Assembly: GCA_019637195.1 (NCBI GenBank)
Contig: JAHBWA010000042.1
Location: 1 to 61,065 of the forward strand
Source: Labilithrix sp.
GTDB taxonomy: Bacteria; Myxococcota_A; Polyangia; Polyangiales; Polyangiaceae
DNA: 61,065 nucleotides
Direction: 5' to 3'
The translations under genes were made by a program, and so were the position numbers. Under the pieces are notes generated by a model, which was not told the origin of the DNA, made no database searches, and saw only the letters and a program-made list of their open reading frames with translations. Shown piece after piece: positions 7,360 to 16,004 of the stretch. Positions within the stretch are counted from its first letter, which is position 1. Each line of letters begins with the position of its first letter.

Positions 7360-8859
7360 ATGGTCCCGAACGTGAAGCTGGTGATCGAAGGCAAGCTCGT
7401 CGAATCGCGGGCGGCGGAGTGGCGCGACGTCGTCAACCCGGCGACGCAGGACGTCCTCGCGCGGGCTCCGATGGCGACGTCGGACGAGGTCGCCGCGGCC
7501 GTCGCCAGCGCGAAGAAGGCGTTCGCGACCTGGCGTTTCTCACCAATCGGCGTCCGTGCACGCATCTTCCTCGCGTACCAAGGCCTCATCCGCGAGCACA
7601 TGAAGGAGATCGCCGCGCTCCTGACCAAGGAGCAAGGCAAGACGCTCGCCGACGCCGAGGGTGACGTCTTCCGCGGCCTCGAGGTCGTCGAGCACGCCGC
7701 GAACATCGGCACGCTCCAGATGGGCGAGCTCGCGAACAACGTCGCCACCGGCGTCGACACGTACACCGTGTTGCAGCCCCTCGGCGTCTGCGCCGGGATC
7801 ACGCCGTTCAACTTCCCGGCGATGATCCCGCTCTGGATGTTCCCGATGGCGATCGCCTGCGGGAACACGTTCGTGCTCAAGCCCTCGGAGCAAGATCCGA
7901 TGTGCACGATGCGGCTCGTCGAGCTCGCGCTCGAAGCGGGGCTGCCCCCCGGAGTGCTCAACGTCGTGCACGGCGGCGCGTCGGTGGTGGATGCGCTCTG
8001 CGATCATCCGGACGTGAAAGCCGTCTCTTTCGTCGGCTCGACACGCGTCGGCACCCACGTCTACGAGCGCGCCACACGGGCCAAGAAGCGCGTGCAATGC
8101 ATGATGGGCGCGAAGAACCACGCGGTCGTGCTCCCCGACGCGAACAAGGAGCAGACGCTGAACGCGCTCGTCGGCGCGGGCTTCGGCGCCGCGGGGCAGC
8201 GCTGCATGGCCGCGTCGGTCGCCGTCCTCGTCGGCGAGGCGCAGCGATGGATCCCGGAGCTCGTCGAGCGGGCCAAGAAGCTCAAGGTCGGCGACGGCGC
8301 CGCCGCTGGCACCGACGTCGGACCGGTCATCTCGCGCTCGGCGAAGGAGCGCGTCGAGTCCCTCATCGCGCGAGGGCAGGCGGAAGGTGCGAAGCTCGAG
8401 CTCGACGGGCGCGGACCTTCGGTCGCCGCTGCCGTCAAGGGAGGCAACTTCGTCGGTCCGACCATCTTCTCCGGCGTGAAGCCGGGGATGACCATCTACG
8501 ACGAAGAGATCTTCGGCCCTGTCCTCTGCATCGCGAGCGCTGCGAACCTCGACGAGGCGATCGCGTTCGTCAACGCGAACCCCAACGGGAACGGGACCGC
8601 GATCTTCACCCAGTCGGGCGCCGCGGCGCGAAAGTTCCAGGAGGAGATCGACGTCGGGCAGGTCGGCATCAACGTGCCGATCCCCGTCCCGGTACCGCTC
8701 TTCTCGTTCACCGGATCGCGGGCATCGAAGCTCGGGGAGCTCGGGCCTTACGGCAAGCAGGTCGTCCTCTTCTACACGCAGACCAAGACGGTCACGGCGC
8801 GCTGGTTCGACGACTCGAGCGTCTCCGGCGGCGTCAACACCACCATCACCCTTCGCTGA
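7360..8859 (+). CDS. mmsA: CoA-acylating methylmalonate-semialdehyde dehydrogenase
   Basis: A 499-residue aldehyde dehydrogenase that converts methylmalonate semialdehyde (and malonate semialdehyde) with NAD+ and CoA to propionyl-CoA (acetyl-CoA) and CO2, the last step of valine breakdown. ITPFNFPAMIPLWMFPMA and VLKPSEQDP form the cofactor site, and the catalytic Cys282 lies in GAAGQRCMA. The ATG at 7360 (MVPNVKLVIEG) is preferred because it matches the usual MmsA N-terminus and follows GAAGAGG; the frame is open from a GTG at 7285, which overlaps the operator repeats. It is the first gene of a long operon and is followed 3 bp later by an acyl-CoA dehydrogenase. Cytoplasmic. Confidence 0.93.
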   Translation: MVPNVKLVIEGKLVESRAAEWRDVVNPATQDVLARAPMATSDEVAAAVASAKKAFATWRFSPIGVRARIFLAYQGLIREHMKEIAALLTKEQGKTLADAEGDVFRGLEVVEHAANIGTLQMGELANNVATGVDTYTVLQPLGVCAGITPFNFPAMIPLWMFPMAIACGNTFVLKPSEQDPMCTMRLVELALEAGLPPGVLNVVHGGASVVDALCDHPDVKAVSFVGSTRVGTHVYERATRAKKRVQCMMGAKNHAVVLPDANKEQTLNALVGAGFGAAGQRCMAASVAVLVGEAQRWIPELVERAKKLKVGDGAAAGTDVGPVISRSAKERVESLIARGQAEGAKLELDGRGPSVAAAVKGGNFVGPTIFSGVKPGMTIYDEEIFGPVLCIASAANLDEAIAFVNANPNGNGTAIFTQSGAAARKFQEEIDVGQVGINVPIPVPVPLFSFTGSRASKLGELGPYGKQVVLFYTQTKTVTARWFDDSSVSGGVNTTITLR

Positions 8860-8862
8860 ACG

Positions 8863-10029
8863 ATGGACTTCGAGCTGTCCGAAGCCCAGCGAGAGCTCCA
8901 GCGCCTGGCGCGAGACTTCGCCGAGCGCGAGCTCCTTCCCCACGCCGCGCGATGGGACAGCGCGTCCGTGTTTCCGCGCGAGACGCTCTTTCGCGCCGGA
9001 CAGATCGGGTTCTGCGGTGTGTACGCCGAAGAGCGGCACGGCGGGCTCGGTAAGAGCCGCCTCGACGCCTCGATCGTGTTCGAGGAGCTCGCCGCCGCGT
9101 GCCCGTCGACGGCCGCGTTCCTCACCATCCACAACATGGCCGCGTGGGTGATCACGCGCTGGTCGCGCGCCGACGTCGCCGCTCGCTGGGCTCGGCAGCT
9201 CACGAGCGGTCGCGCGCTCGCGTCGTACTGTCTGACGGAGCCGCAGGCAGGCTCGGACGCCTCGTCGCTCGCGACCACGGCGGCGCGCGACGGTCACGAC
9301 TACGTCCTCGATGGGACGAAGGCATTCGTCTCGGGCGCAGGCGTGACCGACGCGCTCCTGGTTCTGGCTCGAACGGGAGGTGACGGTCCACGCGGCATCT
9401 CGGCCTTCCTCGTCCCCGCGGATACGAAGGGGATCTCGTTTGGGCGCGATGAAGAGAAGCTCGGGTGGCACAGTCAGCCGACGCGGTCGATCTCGTTCGA
9501 AGCGGTTCGCGTGCCCGGTGACCACCTCCTCGGAGAGGAGGGCGAAGGCTTCCGCATCGCGATGAAGGGCCTCGACGGCGAGCGCGTGAATATCGCGACG
9601 TGCTCGGTCGGTGCGGCGCAGGCGGCGCTCGACGCCTCGCGACGCTACATGAACGCGCGAAGCCAGTTCGGCCGCCCGCTCGCGAGCTTCCAGGCGCTCC
9701 AGTTCAAGCTCGCGGACATGGCCACCGAGCTCGTGGCCGCGCGGCAGATGGTGCGCCTCGCTGCGACGAAGCTCGATCGTGGATCGCCCGACGCCACGGT
9801 GTACGCCGCGATGGCGAAGCAAATCGCCACGGACGCCGGCTTCCGGATCTGCAACGAGGCGGTGCAACTCCACGGAGGCAACGGCTACACGCGCCGGTTC
9901 CCGCTCGAACGCTACCTCCGCGACACCCGCGTGCATCAGATCCTCGGCGGGACGAACGAGATCATGCGCGTCATCGTCTCGCGGCGCGTGCTCGACAGCG
10001 CAGCCAGCGAGGGCCTCGATGGACTTTGA
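8863..10029 (+). CDS. Acyl-CoA dehydrogenase, isobutyryl-CoA dehydrogenase-like, paralog 1
   Basis: A 388-residue FAD-dependent acyl-CoA dehydrogenase, likely oxidising a branched short-chain acyl-CoA to its enoyl-CoA and passing electrons to ETF. Conserved blocks include YCLTEPQAGSDASSL, the C-terminal QLHGGNGYTRRFPLERYLRD and TNEIMRVIVSR. At the usual catalytic-base site it has Gly362 (ILGGTNE), while Glu240 is present in GLDGERV, the position of the catalytic base in isovaleryl-CoA dehydrogenase (Glu254 of the human enzyme). It is therefore probably active with the IVD-type base. Its last codons overlap the next, closely similar gene by 11 bp. It lies between mmsA and an enoyl-CoA hydratase, in the valine operon. 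Confidence 0.9.
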   Translation: MDFELSEAQRELQRLARDFAERELLPHAARWDSASVFPRETLFRAGQIGFCGVYAEERHGGLGKSRLDASIVFEELAAACPSTAAFLTIHNMAAWVITRWSRADVAARWARQLTSGRALASYCLTEPQAGSDASSLATTAARDGHDYVLDGTKAFVSGAGVTDALLVLARTGGDGPRGISAFLVPADTKGISFGRDEEKLGWHSQPTRSISFEAVRVPGDHLLGEEGEGFRIAMKGLDGERVNIATCSVGAAQAALDASRRYMNARSQFGRPLASFQALQFKLADMATELVAARQMVRLAATKLDRGSPDATVYAAMAKQIATDAGFRICNEAVQLHGGNGYTRRFPLERYLRDTRVHQILGGTNEIMRVIVSRRVLDSAASEGLDGL

Positions 10030-11179
10030 GCTCTCCGAGGACCAGCGCTCCTTCCAGCGGACCGCGCGCGAGTTCGCGGAGGCCGTCATGGCACCCGAGG
10101 CCGCGCGCTGGGACGCCGAAGGGATCTTCCCGCGCGACGTGCTCGCCCAGGCCGGCGAGCTCGGCTTCTGCGGTCTCTACTCGCCGGAGGCATACGGCGG
10201 GCTCGGGCTCGGACGGCTCGACGCGACGATCGTGTTCGAGGAGCTCGCCGCCGCGTGCGCGTCGACGACGGCGTACCTCACGATCCACAACATGGCGACC
10301 TGGATGGTCACGCGCTGGGCGCGGGCCGAGGTCGCGGCGCGCTGGGGACCGAGGCTCACGTCGGGCGCTGCGCTCGCGTCGTATTGCCTGACGGAGCCAT
10401 CGGCCGGCTCCGACGCCGCTTCGCTTTCGACCAAGGCGACCCGCGCCGAAGGCGGCTGGCGCCTCGACGGCGCCAAGGCCTTCATCTCGGGCGCCGGCGC
10501 GACCGACGCGCTCGTGGTGATGGCACGAAGCGGCGGCGAGGGCGCGAAGGGCATCTCGGCGTTCCTCGTCCCCGCGGACACGAAGGGCATCACGTTTGGT
10601 CGCAACGAAGACAAGCTCGGATGGCACAGCCAGCCGACGCGCGCGGTCACGTTCGAGAACGTGGTCGTCCCCGCGGATCACCTGCTCGGCGAAGAGTGCG
10701 AAGGCTTCCGCATCGCGATGAAGGGCCTCGACGGCGGCCGCATCAACGTGGCGACGTGCTCGATCGGCGCCGCCCGCGCCGCGCTCGAGAGCGCCCGCCG
10801 CTACATGCACGAGCGGACGCAGTTCAAGCAGAAGCTCGCGAGCTTCCAGGCGCTCCAGTTCAAGGTCGCGGACATGGCGACGGAGCTCGTCGTCGCGCGT
10901 CAGATGGTGCGCCTCGCCGCGGTGAAGCTCGACGGTGGCGCGCCCAACGCGACGGTCTACTGCGCGATGGCCAAGCAGCGCGCGACCGACGCGGGCTTCG
11001 CCATCTGCAACGAGGCGCTCCAGATCCACGGGGGCTACGGCTACATGCGCGAGTACCCGCTGGAGCGCTACCTGCGCGACGCGAGGGTCCACCAGATCCT
11101 GGAAGGCACGAACGAGATCATGCGCGTGATTGTGTCACGCCGTGTGCTCGATGAATCGACGAGCGAGGAGATCCGATGA
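10019..11179 (+). CDS. Acyl-CoA dehydrogenase, isobutyryl-CoA dehydrogenase-like, paralog 2
   Basis: A 386-residue tandem paralog of the upstream gene, collinear without visible gaps over the catalytic region. It starts MDFELSEDQRSFQ inside the end of paralog 1 (ATG 10019, 11-bp overlap). It has Glu362 in ILEGTNEIM, the normal position of the catalytic base in MCAD, SCAD and isobutyryl-CoA dehydrogenase, and Gly240 (GLDGGRI) where paralog 1 has Glu. The pair therefore carries the base at alternative sites. Paralog 2 best fits isobutyryl-CoA to methacrylyl-CoA oxidation in valine degradation; paralog 1 may handle isovaleryl- or 2-methylbutyryl-CoA. Substrate division is inference. Its stop overlaps the next start by ATGA. 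Confidence 0.92.
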   Translation: MDFELSEDQRSFQRTAREFAEAVMAPEAARWDAEGIFPRDVLAQAGELGFCGLYSPEAYGGLGLGRLDATIVFEELAAACASTTAYLTIHNMATWMVTRWARAEVAARWGPRLTSGAALASYCLTEPSAGSDAASLSTKATRAEGGWRLDGAKAFISGAGATDALVVMARSGGEGAKGISAFLVPADTKGITFGRNEDKLGWHSQPTRAVTFENVVVPADHLLGEECEGFRIAMKGLDGGRINVATCSIGAARAALESARRYMHERTQFKQKLASFQALQFKVADMATELVVARQMVRLAAVKLDGGAPNATVYCAMAKQRATDAGFAICNEALQIHGGYGYMREYPLERYLRDARVHQILEGTNEIMRVIVSRRVLDESTSEEIR

Positions 11180-11958
11180 CGACCTACGAAGGGCTGGAGC
11201 TCGAGCGACGGGGGCACACCGCCATCGTCACGCTGGCGAACCCGCCGGCGAACACCTGGACCGAGCAGAGCCTCGCGGCGCTGACGCGTCTCATGAGCGA
11301 TCTCAACGCCGACCGCGACGTCTACAGTCTCGTGATCACCGGCAAGGGGGAGAAGTTCTTCTCCGCCGGCGCGGACCTGAAGCGTTTCGCGGACGGGGAC
11401 AAGGCGGTGGCGCGAGAGATGGCGCGCCGCTTCGGCGCCGCGTTCGAGGCCCTCGCAACGTTCCGCGGCCTCTCCATCGCCGCCATCAACGGCTTCGCGA
11501 TGGGCGGCGGGCTCGAGTGCGCGCTGGCGTGCGATCTGCGCATCGCCGAGGAGCACGCCGTCCTCGCTCTTCCCGAGGCCGCGGTGGGCCTCTTGCCCTG
11601 CGCCGGCGGCACCCAGTGGCTCCCGTGGCTCATCGGCGAAGGGTGGGCCAAACGCATGATCCTGTGCGGCGAGCGTGTCGACGCAGAGGCGGCGCAGAGG
11701 ATCGGCCTCGTGGAGGACGTCGCGCCGCGCGGCCAGGGCCTCGCCCGCGCCCTCGAGTGGGCGACGAAGACGGAGAAGCAAAGCCCGACGAGCGTGGCCG
11801 CCTGCAAGCGGCTCATTCAAGGAGCACGCACGAGCTCCCCGCGCACCGTGCTCATGGCGGAGCGAGAGGCGTTCGTCGACCTGTTCGACAGCCAAGATCA
11901 GCGCGAAGGCGTCGAAGCCTTCCTCGCGAAACGCTCTCCCGCCTGGCGGAACGCTTGA
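11176..11958 (+). CDS. Enoyl-CoA hydratase
   Basis: A 260-residue crotonase-fold hydratase, expected to add water to methacrylyl-CoA to give 3-hydroxyisobutyryl-CoA. The oxyanion-hole segments are present: FSAGADLKRF near residue 60 and AAINGFAMGGGLECALACD around residue 100. LPEAAVGLLPCAGGTQWLPW follows, with the Glu of LPEAAVG in the region that carries a catalytic Glu in the family. Length matches the family. It overlaps the dehydrogenase stop by ATGA and ends 9 bp before the 3-hydroxyisobutyryl-CoA hydrolase gene, in the order of the valine pathway. Crotonase paralogs are hard to tell apart by sequence alone, so substrate is from context. Cytoplasmic. Confidence 0.88.
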   Translation: MTTYEGLELERRGHTAIVTLANPPANTWTEQSLAALTRLMSDLNADRDVYSLVITGKGEKFFSAGADLKRFADGDKAVAREMARRFGAAFEALATFRGLSIAAINGFAMGGGLECALACDLRIAEEHAVLALPEAAVGLLPCAGGTQWLPWLIGEGWAKRMILCGERVDAEAAQRIGLVEDVAPRGQGLARALEWATKTEKQSPTSVAACKRLIQGARTSSPRTVLMAEREAFVDLFDSQDQREGVEAFLAKRSPAWRNA

Positions 11959-11967
11959 GGTGACGCG

Positions 11968-13134
11968 ATGATCGACGTCCTCTTCGAAGAGCTACCTACC
12001 GCGTGCGGGCGCAGCGTCGGCGTCGCGACGCTGAACGCGCCGGCGGCGCTCAACGCGCTCTCGCTCTCGATGGTACGTGCGCTGACGCCGATGCTCCGGC
12101 AATGGGCCTACGACAACGCCATCGTAGGTGTCGTCCTGCAAGGCGCAGGCGAGAAGGCTTTTTGCGCCGGCGGCGATCTGCGCGAGCTCTACGAGTCCCT
12201 CCGCGCGAACCCGGGTGAGCCAAGCGACTACGCGCGCGGCTTCTTCGCGGAGGAGTACCAGCTCGACTACCTGATCCACACGTTCGACAAGCCGATCCTC
12301 TGCTGGGGTCACGGCATCGTGATGGGCGGCGGCATCGGTCTCATGTCCGGAGCGTCCCACCGTGTCGTGACCTCGCAGAGCCGACTCGCGATGCCCGAGA
12401 TCACGGTCGGCCTCTACCCGGACGTGGGCGGGAGCTGGCTCCTGCGTCGTATGCCGGGCCGCCTCGGGCTCTTCCTCGCCCTGACCGGCGCCTCGCTCAA
12501 CGCGGCGGACGCGCTCTTCTGCGGGCTCGCTGACCTTCATCTGAGCGCGGGCGCACGAGCCGAGGTGCTCGCGGCGATCCAGGCCACCTCCTGGAGCGAC
12601 TCGCCTCGCCAGAACCACGCCGAGCTCTCACGTGTCCTCGCTCGGCACGAGGTCCGTGACCTTCCGAGATCGAACGTGCGCGAGCACTTCGACCTCATCA
12701 GCGAGCTCATGGCCGGCGACGATCTCGTCGACATCGCCGTACGCCTCCGCGGGCTCCGGAGAGAGGACCCGTGGCTGTCCGGTGCCGCTGCCACGTTCGC
12801 CAAGGGCTCGCCGACGTCCGCCGCGCTCGCCTTCGAGCTACGACGACGAGTGAAGCACGCGTCGCTCGCCGACGTCTTTCGCCTCGAATACGACGTCTCG
12901 CTCGGCTGCTCGGCGCACTCCGACTTCGTCGAGGGGATCCGTGCGCTCTTGATCGCCAAGGACAAGAGCCCACGCTGGTCGCCCGCCTCGCTCGAGGAGG
13001 TCACGACCGAGCTCGTCGAGGATCACTTCCGTCCGCGCTGGGCGGGGGCCCATCCGCTGGCCGCGCTGAGCGCGACCTTCGGGAGCGCATGTGACGTGCG
13101 AACGGGCACGTCGCTCGGGAAGGAGCAAGCATGA
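11968..13134 (+). CDS. 3-hydroxyisobutyryl-CoA hydrolase
   Basis: A 388-residue crotonase-superfamily thioesterase that releases CoA from 3-hydroxyisobutyryl-CoA. Its length, longer than simple hydratases, is that of HIBCH. GAGEKAFCAGGDLRELYE and GHGIVMGGGIGLMSGASHR form the oxyanion hole; the catalytic Glu is expected in MPEITVGLYPDVGGSWLLRR. The C-terminal half (SCSAHSDFVEGIRALL-like segment, read here as GCSAHSDFVEGIRALLIAKD) is the HIBCH-specific extension. The ATG at 11968 is 9 bp after the hydratase stop, and its stop overlaps mmsB by ATGA. Between hydratase and dehydrogenase, its place in valine catabolism is well supported. Confidence 0.9.
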   Translation: MIDVLFEELPTACGRSVGVATLNAPAALNALSLSMVRALTPMLRQWAYDNAIVGVVLQGAGEKAFCAGGDLRELYESLRANPGEPSDYARGFFAEEYQLDYLIHTFDKPILCWGHGIVMGGGIGLMSGASHRVVTSQSRLAMPEITVGLYPDVGGSWLLRRMPGRLGLFLALTGASLNAADALFCGLADLHLSAGARAEVLAAIQATSWSDSPRQNHAELSRVLARHEVRDLPRSNVREHFDLISELMAGDDLVDIAVRLRGLRREDPWLSGAAATFAKGSPTSAALAFELRRRVKHASLADVFRLEYDVSLGCSAHSDFVEGIRALLIAKDKSPRWSPASLEEVTTELVEDHFRPRWAGAHPLAALSATFGSACDVRTGTSLGKEQA

Positions 13135-14021
13135 AGGTCGCCTTCATCGGCCTAGGCAACATGGGGCGCCCGATGGCGCGGAACCTTCGTTCGGCGGGCC
13201 TCGACGTCACGGGCTTCGATTCGTCGACCGAAGCGCGCGCCAAGGCGGCCGAGGACGGGCTCACGCTCGCGGCCTCGGCTCACGAAGCCGCGCGAGAGGC
13301 TGACGTCGTGATCAGCATGCTCCCCGCTGGAGAGCACGTCGAGGCGCTCTACCTCGGCGACGCCGGCGTCCTTGCACACATGGATCGCGGCCGCTTGGTC
13401 GTCGATTGCAGCACGGTCGCTCCGAGCTCGGCGCGAACGGTCGCCGAAGTGGCGCTCGCCCGCGGGATCGGCTGCATCGACGCGCCCGTCTCGGGCGGTA
13501 CGGCGGGCGCTGCCGCGGCGACGTTGACGTTCATGGTCGGCGGCACCACCGCCGACGTCGAGCGCGCCCGCGTCGTCCTCGAGAAGATGGGGAAGAACAT
13601 CTTCCACGCTGGCAGCGCGGGAGCCGGTCAGACGACGAAGATCTGCAACAACATGCTCCTCGCGATCCAGATGATCGGGACGTCGGAGGCGCTTGCGTTG
13701 GGGATCGCGAGCGGTCTCGATCCGAAGGTCCTCTCCGAGATCATGAAGCAGAGCTCGGGCGGAAACTGGGTCCTCGATAAGTACAACCCGGTCCCGAATG
13801 TGATGGAGACGACGCCGGCGTCGAAGGGTTACGCCGGCGGTTTCGGCACCGATCTGATGCTGAAGGATCTCGGCCTCGCCCTCGCCGCCGCCGTGTCCGC
13901 CCGTGCGTCGACGCCGCTCGGCAGCCTCGCGCGCAATCTCTACGCAGCGCACAGCCTCGCGGGTCACGGCGCGCTCGACTTTTCGAGCATCGTTCGGCTG
14001 ATCGGGAACGTGGAGGGCTGA
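13131..14021 (+). CDS. mmsB: 3-hydroxyisobutyrate dehydrogenase
   Basis: A 296-residue NAD+-dependent dehydrogenase that oxidises 3-hydroxyisobutyrate to methylmalonate semialdehyde, the substrate of MmsA in the same operon. The dinucleotide-binding motif FIGLGNMGRPMARNL lies at the N-terminus; the substrate-binding CIDAPVSGGTAGA is around residue 117. The catalytic Lys is in GAGQTTKICNNML, followed by the helix with EALALG. The C-terminal KDLGLALAAA is typical. Length matches the beta-hydroxyacid dehydrogenase family. The start overlaps the hydrolase stop by ATGA and its stop is 1 bp before rsgA. Cytoplasmic. Confidence 0.93.
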   Translation: MKVAFIGLGNMGRPMARNLRSAGLDVTGFDSSTEARAKAAEDGLTLAASAHEAAREADVVISMLPAGEHVEALYLGDAGVLAHMDRGRLVVDCSTVAPSSARTVAEVALARGIGCIDAPVSGGTAGAAAATLTFMVGGTTADVERARVVLEKMGKNIFHAGSAGAGQTTKICNNMLLAIQMIGTSEALALGIASGLDPKVLSEIMKQSSGGNWVLDKYNPVPNVMETTPASKGYAGGFGTDLMLKDLGLALAAAVSARASTPLGSLARNLYAAHSLAGHGALDFSSIVRLIGNVEG

Positions 14022-14022
14022 C

Positions 14023-15102
14023 GTGCCCGAGCGGAGGGAGCGTAGGGAGCACCTGGCCGAGCGTAGGGAGCACCTGGCCGAGTCGCTCGGATGGGATGCA
14101 TCGCTCGAGGCGGCGCTGCTGCGCCGCAGTCCCTCGCGCGACCTCGTCCCGACCCGAGTGGTGCGCCAAGAGCGCGAGTGGTTCTGGCTCGACACGGGAG
14201 AGGAAAAGCTCCGCGCCCGTGTCAGCGGACGACTGCGACATCACGCAAAGCAGGCCACCGATCTCCCCGTCATCGGCGACTGGGTCGTCATCGAGGGCGG
14301 AGCGGCGAAGGCGGACGGCTCGGTCGTCATCGTCGACGTCCTCCCGCGGAGGTCGTCGCTCGTGCGGAGGCGTGTCGACGGCACCACCGACGCGCAACCG
14401 ATCGCCGCCAATGTCGACGTCGCGCTGATCGTCGTCGCCCTCGACCGCGAGCCGAACATCGGCCTCATCGAGCGCGCCGTCGTGATGGCCCGCGTCGGAA
14501 ACGTCGAGCCGGTCATCCTCCTCAGCAAAGCCGACCTCGCACACGACCCGCAGGCGATGACCGACCGCGTTCGCGCGAGCTTCGCCGATCTCCAGGTCTC
14601 GTCGATCAGCACGCGCACCGGCCTCGGCACCGACGTCGTCTCCACGTCGATCGGACCGCGACGCACCGGCACGATGATCGGACCTTCGGGCGTCGGCAAG
14701 TCCACGCTGCTCAATCACCTCCTCGGCACCGAAGCGATGGCCATGGGAGCCGTACGTGAGGGCGATCGGAAGGGCCGCCACACGACCACGCATCGCCAGC
14801 TCTTCGTCTTGCCGTCGGGGGCGATACTCATCGACGGCCCTGGCATGCGCGAGCTCGGCATGTGGGGCAGCACCGACGCCCTCGCCGCGGCGTTCCCCGA
14901 TGTCTGGGCTGCCGCGAGCCGCTGCTCGCGCCGCGCGTGCCGACACGAGGACGAATCGGGCTGCGCCGTTCGCGAGGCCCTGCGCGAAGGTCAGCTCTCG
15001 CCCGTTCGCGTCGAGGATTACCGAAAGCTGCTTGCCGAGATCTCCGAAACGGCGAGGCCCCGAAAGCGGCCACCGATTGCTTCGACAAGGAGATCTTCGT
15101 GA
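14023..15102 (+). CDS. rsgA: Ribosome small-subunit-dependent GTPase A
   Basis: A 359-residue circularly permuted GTPase that helps mature the 30S subunit. An OB-fold domain (residues ~40-110) precedes the GTPase motifs in permuted order: LLSKAD (G4), GPSGVGKST (G1, from about residue 220), and DGPGMREL (G3). A C-terminal zinc site contains Cys residues and His in CSRRACRHEDESGC. The GTG at 14023 follows the mmsB stop by one base; the first 20 residues are unusual, being charged ERREHLA repeats from a 21-bp tandem duplication, so a later start is possible. It sits inside a metabolic operon with no ribosomal genes, and its stop overlaps prpB by GTGA. Confidence 0.93.
   Translation: MPERRERREHLAERREHLAESLGWDASLEAALLRRSPSRDLVPTRVVRQEREWFWLDTGEEKLRARVSGRLRHHAKQATDLPVIGDWVVIEGGAAKADGSVVIVDVLPRRSSLVRRRVDGTTDAQPIAANVDVALIVVALDREPNIGLIERAVVMARVGNVEPVILLSKADLAHDPQAMTDRVRASFADLQVSSISTRTGLGTDVVSTSIGPRRTGTMIGPSGVGKSTLLNHLLGTEAMAMGAVREGDRKGRHTTTHRQLFVLPSGAILIDGPGMRELGMWGSTDALAAAFPDVWAAASRCSRRACRHEDESGCAVREALREGQLSPVRVEDYRKLLAEISETARPRKRPPIASTRRSS
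14038..14079 (+). repeat. Two exact 21-bp tandem copies in the rsgA 5' end
   Basis: Units at 14038-14058 and 14059-14079 are identical (starting GAGCGTAGGGAGCACC), with a partial degenerate third copy just upstream. In frame it encodes ERREHLA twice, adding charged residues before the RsgA OB domain. Such short in-frame repeats can vary in copy number. Confidence 0.9.
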
Positions 15103-16004
15103 ACGATTCAGCGCAATCCAAGAGCACCGCTGGCGCACGGCTCCGAGCCGCCGTCCAAGACGAAAGGCCGCTCCAGATCGTCGGTGCGATCAACGCCAAC
15201 CACGCCCTCCTCGCGCAGCGTGCGGGCTTCAAGGCGATCTACCTCTCTGGCGGCGGCGTGGCCTCGGGCTCGCTCGGCGTACCCGACCTCGGCATTTCGA
15301 CGCTCGAGGACGTGCTGATCGACGTCCGCCGCATCAGCGACGTCTGCGCTCTGCCGCTGCTCGTCGACGTCGACACCGGCTTCGGTCCGAGCGCCTTCAA
15401 CGTCGCCCGGACGACGCGGGCGCTCGTCAAAGCCGGCGCCGCCGGCATGCACATCGAGGATCAGGTCGGCGCGAAGCGCTGCGGACATCGGCCGAACAAG
15501 GAGATCGTCACGCGAGGCGAGATGGTCGATCGGATCAAGGCAGCCGTCGACGCGCGCACGGATGCGAGCTTCGTCGTCATGGCACGCACGGACGCGCTCG
15601 CCGTCGAAGGCGAAGAAGCGGCCATCACGCGCGCCCTCGCGTGCGTGGAAGCGGGCGCCGACATGATCTTCCCCGAGGCGATCGTGACCCTCGAGCAGTA
15701 CCAGCGCTTCGCCGCCGCGGTGAAGGTCCCGGTCCTCGCCAACATCACGGAGTTCGGGATGACGCCGCTCTTCACGACATCGGAGCTCGCCGCAGCGGGC
15801 GTCGGTCTCGTGCTGTATCCGCTCTCGGCGTTCCGCGCGATGAACAAGGCCGCCGAGAACGTCTACCGCGTCATTCGTCGCGACGGCACGCAGAAGGAAG
15901 TCGTCGACACGATGCAGACGCGCGCCGAGCTCTACGAGGTCATCGGCTACCACGCCTTCGAGCAGAAGCTCGATGCGCTCTTCGGAAAAGGAAAGAAGGC
16001 ATGA
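15099..16004 (+). CDS. prpB: 2-methylisocitrate lyase
   Basis: A 301-residue ICL/PEPM-superfamily lyase that splits 2-methylisocitrate to pyruvate and succinate, the last step of the methylcitrate cycle. The metal-binding VDVDTGFGPS and the catalytic loop GAKRCGHRPNK (Cys128) are present, followed by VMARTDAL. Length is that of PrpB, not of the larger isocitrate lyase. The GTG at 15099 is preceded by AAGGAG at 15087-15092 with a 6-bp spacer and overlaps the rsgA stop by GTGA. It overlaps prpC by ATGA. Cytoplasmic tetramers are typical of the family. Confidence 0.93.
   Translation: MNDSAQSKSTAGARLRAAVQDERPLQIVGAINANHALLAQRAGFKAIYLSGGGVASGSLGVPDLGISTLEDVLIDVRRISDVCALPLLVDVDTGFGPSAFNVARTTRALVKAGAAGMHIEDQVGAKRCGHRPNKEIVTRGEMVDRIKAAVDARTDASFVVMARTDALAVEGEEAAITRALACVEAGADMIFPEAIVTLEQYQRFAAAVKVPVLANITEFGMTPLFTTSELAAAGVGLVLYPLSAFRAMNKAAENVYRVIRRDGTQKEVVDTMQTRAELYEVIGYHAFEQKLDALFGKGKKA

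Noticed and set aside
7540..10089. An 849-codon minus-strand open frame opposite mmsA and the first acyl-CoA dehydrogenase.
   Set aside because: Antisense shadow of conserved enzymes with clear catalytic residues.
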